The notes beneath the pieces are model-generated. The model did no database searches. It worked only from the letters and a program-made list of their open reading frames with translations, and had not been told where the DNA came from. 64,000 nucleotides of DNA from Thuidium tamariscinum (taxonomy: Eukaryota; Streptophyta; Bryopsida; Hypnales; Thuidiaceae): the NCBI GenBank assembly GCA_947034885.2, contig OX344754.2, positions 12,383,501-12,447,500 on the forward strand, given 5' to 3'. Made by a program: the position numbers and the translations under genes. This document shows, piece by piece, positions 25,461-36,200 of this stretch (position 1 is its first letter; each line of letters opens with the position of its first letter).

Positions 25461-25536
25461 GATTGGCAGTTATTGCCACTTTTTAGTACATTGTGTGAAC
25501 AATGTACCAAAAAGTGGCAATAACTGCCAATTCTAA
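25461..25536. repeat. Short perfect-stem hairpin
   Basis: TTGGCAGTTATTGCCACTTT and its inverse lie back to back, giving a stem of about 32 bp with one mismatch (TTTTTAGTAC/GTACCAAAAA) and a loop of about 4 nt. It sits at the edge of the insertion that is missing from the inverted copy. It could be a small foldback element or a precursor of small RNAs. Confidence 0.7.
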
Positions 25537-25703
25537 AAAATTTAAAATTTTAATTTGGATTTAGTACACTTGGCATGTTCTTATAGGCCAAAGAATTTAA
25601 AATTTAAACTTTTAAACTTTTAAATCTCCATTTCCCTCCCCCCCCTCTCCTCTTGTAATTTTTTGAAACCAACTGATTGACAAACATTATGGGACAAGTG
25701 ATC

Positions 25704-25850
25704 TTGTATTCATATTCATATTTGTATTTGTATATGTACGTGTACATGTACCTGTATTCATATATGGACCGTATCTAGATCATATTCATATAATCCGTAT
25801 AATACATGTAGAGTATCCGTATCCATATCTGTATCTGAACGGTTCAGATT
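25704..25850. repeat. Degenerate hexamer tract (GTATTC/GTATCC-like)
   Basis: A run in which TTCATA, TTTGTA, CATGTA, CCTGTA, GTATCC and GTATCT follow one another with a period of about six bases. It lies inside the 0.55-kb insertion of the kinase pseudogene intron. Confidence 0.6.
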
Positions 25851-27018
25851 AAATCTTACATGATCAATGGCTTGGGAATTTTTGAGAAATCAACAGTGAT
25901 TACAAAGGGTTTTTTTTTTGTTTTTTTTTTTAAATCAATGGCTTGTAAATTTTTTGAGAGAAGAGGGGGGGCTAATTAATTGACCTGGGTAGTACGCCAG
26001 TTTTCGTCACATTGTGTTTCATGTGTTGTTTAATTTGTTTGAATGTAAAAATTGAAATTGTAAGATTATAAAAAAAATTCCACATTTAAGCAAGACTTAG
26101 TATATATTTACCACTAATTTGGAAAGCATCTCTATGACATCTTTGTATTTAGTCTCAAATATGTATTAATCTTTTTTGTCATAAAGATTGCAAAAAATGT
26201 ATAGCTATGATAAAGATAGTGGAGTTAGTTGAAGAGTCCCATAGAAGTTTGTCCCTATCAACCAACTCTACTTCACAATTATAATAGATACTAAGTTTAC
26301 TTCAATTGCTTGTATGAATTGGATATAGTTGATATGATATAGACCTCCATGGGAAGATATGAAAACAAACACAAGGGAAGAGAAACATGAGAAGATTGGA
26401 AAATTAAAGAGTAGTATGTGCGCCGAGGTCTTGGCAACCCCTCCAAATGCATTTGTTTTACATCCTCTTAGGATTGATGCATCTATGCAATATGAATTTT
26501 CTTATAGCTAATCCTTCAAATTCCTTGTTCTTGATAGTCATATTTTTTGATTTCCATTCTACACATGCAAGTCCTTTGTAAAGGTTTGCCACCACAATTT
26601 GCAAAGTTTGTCAGAATTACTCAAACGCTTCCTTTTGAAGTAGAACCTAATTATGAAGGTTATAAGAAATTGTTTCAAGATTGTTTTCACTCTAAAGGTA
26701 GAAATCACTCCCTTGTAACTTTAAGGAATGAATTCATTTCTATAGACAAATGAATGTTTTTTTTGTAGATGATGAATCTAACTTTCCCAAAAAAATACTA
26801 AACTCCATTATAGTTTATTGATTTTCTTTCCTTTTCATCACTCTAACTTCATTAAATTAATATTACAAATTGAATCAAGTATTACATAATAGAATCAGAG
26901 AAATTTTGAATAAATCACAATAGTTCCCAATCATTCAATTAAAAACTTTGCAGGCTTTGGGCAAGACTATATATTTGATTGGACTATTATTCATTATGCT
27001 ATGGCTGGCGTTCCTTGA

Positions 27019-30000
27019 ACATTTGTATGTGACATATCTCTTCAATAAAAACCATTTAAAATTTAGCACACATCTTCATATATATATATTCTAAAATTTG
27101 CTTTTTCATTTTCATGTGTTTCAGAAAGGAGTGATTCCAGAATGTTCAGAGAAATGCGGAGAAAATCCACCCCCACTAGCAGTCACATTTGAGCCACCAA
27201 AGTTGGGCCATCCTGATCCACCGAGGCCTTGGCCCACAAAAAAGTTGATCTCCCTATCCTCCTACAACAAAAACCTTTGTTCAAAAATCATATGCTTGAC
27301 CGTCAGTTTTTAAGTGTCTGCATATCTGATTCATCTGTGGCATTGGTGACAGGCAAATTCCTCAAGGAAGGCTTACTCGGTTGCCTCAAAACCAAGCCAT
27401 CAACAACCATAATTTATATTGGGAGTAGCATGATTGCCACCATTGCTACTCATGTTTTTCTAAGTTTCATTTTGAGGTTTCATACATATTGATGAACACT
27501 GTTCGGTGTGGCATATTCCACACCATCACTGTAGAGCCAAAGCAAAGTATCATTCTTGCTATTAAATGTTACATAGTCATATATAATATCTAGAAAGTGA
27601 CTTATTAGTCAAATGGATGATATTCAAACAATATTTCGTGTTCCACTTTGTCAAAGATACACTTACATGATTTAATCAAATTTGAATCATATCACCCATT
27701 TCATACCAATAGTTAAAGGATATTGTTTCGAAAATGTTATATCTATGAATATTTGTATTTTAGAATTTTTGACTTTTGTTTTTGAAACTTGTTCTTTAGC
27801 TTAAAAACAATGTCTAACTACATGGTTATGAAGCTAGTCTTAAAAGGGATTAAACAAATTATACACGAGGCTTATAGTTGGTACTACAATACTACATTTA
27901 ACCCTACATAGGTATAGGGACTAAAAAGGACCAATTGATGAAAGGCACAAAATCCTTCTATTCAAAACAAAAGTTCAAATGTCAATCCTTGAAATTTTGT
28001 GCAAAAGGGGAGGTCCTGTACAATAGTTTGACCTCTCCAATGAGTGCTTTTAGATTCTCTTAAAGAAACGATTCACATGTGTCAAAACAATTGATTTTGA
28101 CAATGACAATGATCAGATTATTGTTTCAAGGTTAGAAGATGGCCTACTCAAAAGCAAGGTGTATTTTGAGCTTTCAATGTTCAAATCCGTTGTCTCTTTT
28201 CTTAATTTCATGCATGTGATTTTTTGATATGCTTGAGTTGACAATATTCTTGAGTTTTGCCTGTTTCTGTAGTTATACATATATCCTACTAGGTAACCCT
28301 AGAACGCCGTCGTGGAAGTTTGACATCTTTTGAATGACAAAGAATCTAAGTTCCTCTTAGGACAAAAGTCTTACAACTTTTCATCCTTGGTATTAGTAAG
28401 AAGTGGAAAGGGAAGATCTTCCACAGTACTTTGACTTCCAATGAGTATATCTAGCTTATTCAAAATAGATGACCTTGTTTTGGAGCGCGGTCGAGATCTC
28501 CTCTCCAGCCTTTGAATTCCCTTACCAACAGATCCAGCCTCCTGTTGAATTCCTGAACCGGAACTACGGCTTTTGAGGATTGATCCATTGGAGGAGAGGA
28601 GAGGACCCAGTAACTTCCTGTACAAGAGCACGAGCGCCCTCCTGTTGTGGACTTCTCCAAACCAGAGTCTGTACGATAAAAATCAACGCCCGGCAATGCG
28701 AGGGGCCCAACCTCGATCTCATTGCACCCAATAACCCAACTCCCACCTCCTGGTCGATCCTCGTCCGCTCATCAAATACAAAGGCAAGAACAACAGATTC
28801 ACACCCATGCCATGCCAGGAGACCTGGTCGATCAGTCCACTGGCAAAAGATCGACCCAGAAACCTTTCGGAAGTTCTGTAAAGCTAGCTGCGCTCGACAT
28901 CAATATAATCATATATTATACCTCATCCTGTTGCTTCCCAGTTGCTGAGAATTCAGTTATCGAATCAGCAGCTCTCGAAGTGCTTCGTCCTCGTCGACGC
29001 CAAGTTAGTTCAATTCTTCGTTCTGCGTTGCCTCGATATATCAAAATTAAGGGCACGTGCAGTAGTCTCCGCCCCTGCGACGACTCAATCATGGACGCGC
29101 ATGCGCTGCCTCAAAATGCTTTTGAAATTCGGACCCAAGTCGCCACTAGACAATAAACATCAATATATGGCCTCCGTCGTGCTTATCTCATGGTCAGCGA
29201 TTCCGTGTTTTAGGGCTGATGCGATTCGCTCGACAGGTGGAATCGGTAGCTGATCATTTAATGCGCTCGTCAGTCGTCTCGTTGTTGGATAGAGCCCAGG
29301 TGTCGACTGGGAAGGCTCTTTCAAGCACGGTTACAAGCTCTCACTTGCTTCGTCTCCCCGGTTGGGCTTGACGGAGCTCCATCTGATGATTAATTTGGGT
29401 ACTTTGTGGACCTTGCTACTGCTGTAATTCAATGGCAGCAGCTTCTTAATTAATATCGTTTGATAGAGTACGTCTTACAGAGAGTATGGTCAGTATTGCA
29501 CTGCGAGTTCATAGTATCCATGGATAAGTACTTTTATTGTAGCGATTTGGCTTGGAATCGCACAGGAAGTGATCGAATAAATTAGCTATCTAGGAAGGTT
29601 TAGCTAGTTGACTCTTCACGCGCAATCCATGACTGTGGCATGGAATGTTCAGTGTAAGTTGAAGTGTATGCGTTTTTAAGTGGCGGCAGGTTCCACGAAT
29701 TTTCTTAAGACCACCATGCCTTCGCGGCGATCATCATGAGTTTTGATTGGAGCGTGGGTGCTGCGACTTACGTTTTTCCAAGTGCGGGTAGCTTCAACGA
29801 ATTTGCTACTAATTTACCGTTTCTTTACTTGTGACGTCGACGGACTTGGAAACCCAGAATTATTATCGAGGAGTCCTGCGTTACAAAATCTCCAACTCGC
29901 GTTCTGACTTCAAAACAATTTAGTGTCGGAAGCTACTGCAGCTATGAGCACATGGAAGGAGCGGTGAGTGGCACGTTTCCACTGACTTGAACATTAATGG

Positions 30001-30280
30001 AAACAAAGTACTCTCACTGGCTTTGAGTACGAGCCAGTGAAATATATTCGTCAACGATTATTTTATAGTGACGTGCTTTATTCTACTTCAAGACTTGATA
30101 ATCAAGGAGCGCAATCATTTAGAGGCAGAGAGAGTCGATCTGTAGATTCTACTCGCAGATCAATGAAGCACTTCCAGCAAGTCGGTTTGCAATTTAGGGC
30201 TTGACTATGATAGTTACACGGATATGGACTGAAAATGATGTGTTTCCTGCGCGCGCAGCTGGTGGTAAGTTAGAGAAGCC
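27019..30280. other. Spacer upstream of the LRR receptor kinase
   Basis: No complete gene could be supported. The open frame at 27098-27313 holds a proline-rich piece (PPRPWPTKK) of unknown origin. The GC-richer part 28450-29260 has several overlapping open frames on both strands (up to 144 codons), none with a recognisable domain. A stretch at 28392-28440 (minus) repeats the GSQSTVEDLPFP-coding sequence of 11.7 kb. From about 29300 the sequence is likely promoter and 5' UTR of the receptor kinase. Confidence 0.35.
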
Positions 30281-33200
30281 ATGAGAGAGGAGGCCATCGC
30301 CATGGCCTGCATCTGCTGGAAGGCAGGATTCGCAAGAGCGGTGCTTGCGCTCTTGGCGGTGGTGGCGCTCCGCAGTCGTCCCACGGATGCCGTCACGAAC
30401 CCAACTGACAGTAAGTGCACCGAAGGCTTCGATCTCATTCCTTTTCTTTGAATTAAGCGACCGTTCCTGTTTGATATCGAGCATCTAATTAAGAGCTGTG
30501 GTAGAGAGAGAATCACAGCAAGTGTAATTAAATTTGGATAAGCTGTGAGTTAATCCTCTTAGAATTACCATATTTGTAAGAAAAAATATGTAAATCGTAG
30601 GGACGTGTAATCTCAGCAGTATTCTCATTCAAATACGGTCGCAAGAAAGAAGTAAACGTCAGTTGCACCTTCAAGGAATGGATCAGTTGCTAAAATTAGG
30701 TCTTTTGTGGGTTTTTTTATTCTTTTGACTGTTTTTGATAGAATTTTTGTTGACTTTTTTTGATAGGATACTTGGTGATTGATGTATGCATTGATGTGAA
30801 AGGCATGACAAATAGGAATGCAAGAGGTGAATCTTGAATTTTTTTACTTTATTGATAGGTTCAATGAAGCATAACTAGTAAGTATAGTGAGTTAATCCTC
30901 TTAGAGCTACCATTTTTGTAAGAGAAAATATGTAATTGTAGGGACACGTAATCTCAACACTATTCTCATTCAAATACGGCAGCAAGAAAGAAGTAAACGT
31001 CAGTTGCACCTTTGAAGAATGAATTAGGTCTTGAGTGAATTTTTTGATATTTTGACTTTTTTTGTGAGGATACTTGATGATTGATATATGCATTGATGTG
31101 AAAGGCATGACAAATAGGAACTCAAGAGGTGAAATGGCTTGAAGTTCTTTACTTTCTTGATAGTTTCATTGAAGCATAACTAGTAAGTATAGTGATTGTT
31201 CCAAGGTAGCGACACCTTGAAGCAACAATGTTAGAGTTTCAATGTCTTCTGAGTGGTCACATAGTGAAGTTCTTATTCAAACAAATTAGCAAATTTGCAA
31301 AGATGTTGCAAGTAGAATGGGTTTTTAATTTTCTAAAGTAATTGAAGTTAAGGTGTTTGTTTTTAGATGTTGAGCAATATCTTAATAGACTGAGCATGCA
31401 ACGCTAAGATATTGAAACCAATGCTAGTGTTAATTAGTGCAGGTTGGAATACTACTACATTGTACTTTACCAATTTCCACCTAGATGAATTTTTGAGGTG
31501 GCACTAATTTTCAAAGTGATGCTATTTTCCCCCTCACTACTACAGTAGGACAAATTAGTGTAGTTTGTATTCCTAGATGAGGAGGCGCTGCATATCCTTG
31601 ACAAAAAATGTCTTTGGCGCCCATGTGTGAAGCTCTGGCCCTTCAAGCGTTTAAAAGGGTTTTGGTAGACCCAGATCTTCATCTCAGCAATTGGAAAGGC
31701 AACAACCCATGCCAGCTTGGTTGGAATGGGGTCATTTGTTCGCCTCCGAACGGACCCAACAACATCACAACCGTCATTGAATTGTAGGTTTCTTTCAATT
31801 CTTTTTCCTTTTGAAGAATTTGATCTTCACCTTCACTCATGTTCTCAATGAAAGTAGGAACCTGATGTTTGCGGTTTTTCTGCAGACGGCTCTTCCAGCT
31901 CAACCTCCGCGGTAGCTTGGCACCTGAACTAGGAAACCTCTCCAACCTGGACACCTTGTAAGTTTGTGTAGTAATTTGCTTCAATCAGTGCATGCCTTCA
32001 ATTCAATTTTGTTTTAGACCTGGAATAATTATTGCATTGTTGTGCAAAAATTGCTATTGCTACAAGAGGGTATTAATTCGAGAATCTGAAGCATTAATTT
32101 CGCCATTGTTGTTAACTTTCAGGAATGTGATGTGGAATAACTTGACAGGGAGCATTCCTTCTTCGTTTGGGCAGCTGACAAATCTGCAATTTCTGTAAGT
32201 CGAACTGCAGGATTCACAGTAAGTTTGGATTGTTAGCTTAGAAAGAACTGATTATTGGGATGGACTTGATCCGTGTGATGCCAATTCAGAGTTTTCCCGA
32301 ATGTTGACCCAAGTCATTGGCATTCATTGGAAATGTTAACATACCACGCCATTGCATCAAAGAAGGACGAGTGTCAAATTCCACAATTTTAAATCAGGAT
32401 GCGTGCCCAAGAATTACCAACGTTGGAAGATAGATTTGTATGATATGAATAGAGAAAAGCACTCTTCTAATTCATCTTCTTTCGTTTTTAAGAATGAGCG
32501 AAGACTCCAGTTCATCATGCGTACTCAATTCAAAGTAAAAGATTTGTGAAGGTCATCAAATGCCCTGGTTGTCTGAAAATTTGTTGTATTTCGACAGGCT
32601 TTTGAGTGGAAATCAGCTCTCTGGAATTCTTCCCCCGGAACTTGGGCAATTGCCACTACTGAATAGGATTCAGATTGACCAGAACCAAATTACAGGACCA
32701 ATCCCCATTGCTTTCGGAGGTCTCCGCGGTGTTGAGCATCTGTGAGCATCTCGAGTTTCCTGTGCATTGTGTGTGCTTTGAGTGCTTCTAGCTGTTTTGC
32801 AAACGAAGGATGAACCTTGGATTTTAGGGTTTAGATGGAATGTGGCACGTCTTAATTAGTTCAGGCTTGAACTTTAACATGTTCCCTCAGGATTATTTGA
32901 AAGTAATGACACAATTATAGACGCTAATTAACTTTGCTGTGGATTGGTGAAGGCACATGAGCGACAATTTGCTCAACGGGACCATCCCCAAAGAGCTTGG
33001 AGCACTTCCACTTCTCACGCACGTGTAAGACCAAGCATCAGTATTCTGAGTATCTGCACGATTTGCCTTCTTCCTTGAGAGCTCATTCAAAGTTGATGTA
33101 TTAGACGATTAGGATGCGTATAATTAATGTTGAATTTTGGCTTGTAATCAGACTGCTCGACAAGAATGCACTAAGTGGACAACTGCCATCTGAAATTGCC

Positions 33201-36200
33201 AATGCGACAAGGTTGCAAATCATGTGAGAAGTTGCTAACATCTGGTTTTCAATATTTCAATTTAAGTGCATGTTCGAGGAGATTGCAAATCATGTTTGAG
33301 TGTTTATTTATTTCTTACTTGGATTCAATCACCTTGAGATCTTTTAGAGAAAATTAATCCTGTTGCATGTCAATTTGCAGTCAGCTTGATAACAATCGGT
33401 TCTCTGAGAATGCTACGATTCCAGCAACCTGGTGGAACATCACGATGCTCAGCAAATTGTCAGTATCTTGTCAGCTGTGGTACTAAGTTTAGGAGAATAA
33501 AATGGGCTTAAATTCTTGAAATGCTCATTCTTTTGTTTAATATTCTGCGATTACTAATCGCATGCTCTATAATTGGCTCGCTTCTGAAACTTCTGCTAGC
33601 GTCAGTTCGGGTTCATGAAATATGAAAATGTTGTCATTAATCGGAGATCGAGAAGAGGAGGAAACTGAGATTGTCATTTTCATTTGATGCAGAAGCTTGA
33701 GCAATTGTAGTATCAGCGGGACGATTCAGGATTTGGGGGGTCTTCCAAACTTGAACGTACTGTAAGTTAATCATTAAGATTTTCACTTCACTCCAACATC
33801 ATCTTTACAACGACTTCAGATCCTCACTGAGATGATTAGAAGACAAGCACTCATCATGACCCTAATTTGAAACTTAGAGATCAAACCTCTGCCTGCCGTT
33901 AAACAGGGTAAATGGCCTTTTTCAATCCATTCCACTGAAAATAATTTGTATTACTTTGCAGAGATTTGAGCTACAATAATCTGACAGGGATCATTCCTTC
34001 TACACTCCCAACAAATTTGACGAGCTTGTAAGTCATGTCTACAACATGCTCATGCCTGTACTTTCCTAGTTTTACACCTGGCTCCATGAATCTTCCTCAT
34101 GTCAGACCTAGCTAGATGATCTGGCTTGCTCTTCAGTTGTAGAACTCAGATGTTTTCCTCGTAATTAAATTGATGTGATTGATTTTGTTTGCAGAGACCT
34201 ATCAAATAATCAATTAACTCAACAGATTCCTGATTCAATAGGCAGTCTGCAGAGTTTAGAAGTTCTGTAAGTCAGCTTTCCCCTGGCACAGCTCTCATTC
34301 GATTTTTATGGCAAAATCATGTTAGTATGTTTTTTCGTGTACAATTAATGGTTGCGAGCAGTTCACCAGTAGAACTTCTTGACTGGAATCTGTGACTAAA
34401 CTCTAAGTGGAGTGGTGATAGACGATCGATTTACGCTTGCAATTTATGTCTCCTCATAACAACTACTGTTTCCATGAAATAGAATGGTGCGGAACAATAA
34501 ACTCAGCGGCATTGTTCCAATGAATTTGGGTACTGCACCGACTTTTAACAGCTCTAATTTCAGTTCTGTGATGTAAGTTTCCAGTGACATTACTCTTGAG
34601 TTCGAAACTACTTTTCAGGGGCTTCTTGTTGGCAAATTGATACCGGCTCAAAACAAAATTATGATACACAAGCTATTGTTTCACTGCATTGACTAGAGCC
34701 CATTTGATATTGTGATCTCCCTCTTCCTATGTATCCATAGATGTTTTGGTCGACATTATTACAGATATCAAAAAAGCTTATTATACAGCATTCTCTTACA
34801 GTTTCTGAAGACTGAGGATCTGTGCATGATGTGCAGAGATTTTCAAAACAACACTCTCAATTCATCTGGCCAGTTAGCAAATCTTGTTGCCATCTCTCAA
34901 ACCAAGGCCCGGTAAGTGACATCTCTGGCACAAAGATGAATTGAACAAACAAGTACTTATGCGATGCGTCAATGATAACAGATCCATTCACGTGACCAGC
35001 TTCATTAATTTTGTATCTCGAGTCTGCCGAGAGTTTAGTCCATTAGTACTTGGTGGTTTCTCCGATTACGACGGGGAAAGTTTCGAATGACCTCGGGGTA
35101 GGGTAGGTTTGCAGGAAATCCAGCCGTCTGCCCCGCCAACCTGAGTTCCACATCTTCCAACCCCCTCTGCATCCCCGTTGCCGGTGACGTCGTTGAATAT
35201 GACGTAACCTCCGAGACGCTGTACCCATCCAATACCTGTTTTTCATGCGAAAATATCACTGTGGGTTTTCGCCTTGTGAGCCCCAGCTTTTCCTTGTTTG
35301 ATCGCTACGAATCCACATTCGCAAGCTGGATTTCAGCTGGACTTAATTTGACGCAGCGCCAAGTGTTTCTCCGGGCCTACACGTGGGAAAAGGGGCCTCA
35401 GTTAGCCTTGACCATCCTGCTTTTTCCGGACAAGAATCACTCAAGCTTTGCTGCTGCAGATTTCGACAGATTGTATAATGCATTCGCTCAGTGGCTCATT
35501 CCAGATAGTAAGCTCTTTGGTCCCTACGAATTGACCAGCTTTGACCCACGCAGCGATCCAGTAGGTAGGTACTCAACTATTTCAAATTCCTTTCAAATCC
35601 GTATGCAACTACAGCATTCTCTTACAAAAAGGATCGAAGCTTCGGTCTTAATTACCAGGGACTTATGAACCCCGGGAAATGAAATCGGGAATTTTCGCAG
35701 GTTTTAGACAATCATTATTTTCTTCAATAATTTTGTGAGTCTCATTATGGCGAAAATGCTTGCATTGCAGTTGGCGCGACATCAAAGAACGGTTTGTCTG
35801 CACCGGTAATTGCGGCAATTGTTGTGGGGGTTGCTGCATCTGCAGTGTTAGTGACGAGTCTCTTGTTGATTTTGATGTGCCGGCATCGTCGCACGCCCAC
35901 TGCCCTTCGAGCTCAAATGTCTCAATTGGTTCGAAGTAAGTTTCTGAAATTTCGGTGTGCTTTACAGCTCTCACATGATAAGCCTTGGAGAAATACTGCT
36001 ACAAATGAAATAAATATCGTTTTCTTTTGGGGGGAAAGCAAACAAGGTTTCAGAGTTTTAGGGCTTAGGGTTTAGGGTTTAAGGTAGGGTCTAAGGAAAA
36101 GAAATAATCATGCTCAAGTATGTATACATGTTAATTTTTTTCTAAAAGGATTAAGTTACATGCTTCACATACAACTAGAATACGAAGATTTGGAGAGAAA

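Larger units (their letters stand above)
23065..26595 (+). repeat. Kinase-locus block with an inverted copy at 5.8-8.2 kb
   Basis: Matches the block 5848-8170 in reverse orientation. The match is collinear over 23065-23700 and 24288-26595, interrupted by 23701-24287 (two kinase exons) and about 25454-26008 (an insertion with a strong hairpin). It includes the palindromic stretch 23185-23295 built on the inverse motif GAGCATCATGAATCCA. Confidence 0.85.
22072..27018 (+). pseudogene. Casein kinase 1-like gene, broken
   Basis: Fragments in order and on one strand read as a CK1 kinase: 22072-22147 (MDYKVGDKYLRG, glycine loop IGNGSSADVF), 22341-22381 (TNVQTNEQVAMKL), 22521-22590 (ESKLYRILQGG), about 22753-22940 (WYGLQGRYRVLVMDL), about 23724-23825 (HSKGFMHRDIKPE, LLMGLGKRANQ), 24002-24072 (HIINFGLAKKW, HIPC), 26572-26697 (CKGLPPQFAKF) and 26954-27018 (DYIFDWTIIHYA, stop). 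One T is missing in the run at about 22832, shifting frame into a stop after LLKT. The exons for the activation segment and the following helices (TGTARYAS, RRDDLESLGY in the family) were not found between 24073 and 26571. The DFG aspartate is Asn here (NFG) and the glycine loop is weak. CK1 normally phosphorylates acidic or primed Ser/Thr sites; this copy should not be active. Repeat sequence shared with 5848-8170 makes up its introns. Confidence 0.85.

Noticed and set aside
28580..29253. Overlapping open frames of 103-144 codons in a GC-richer spacer
   Set aside because: Several frames on both strands are open at once, as expected from composition, and none shows a conserved domain.
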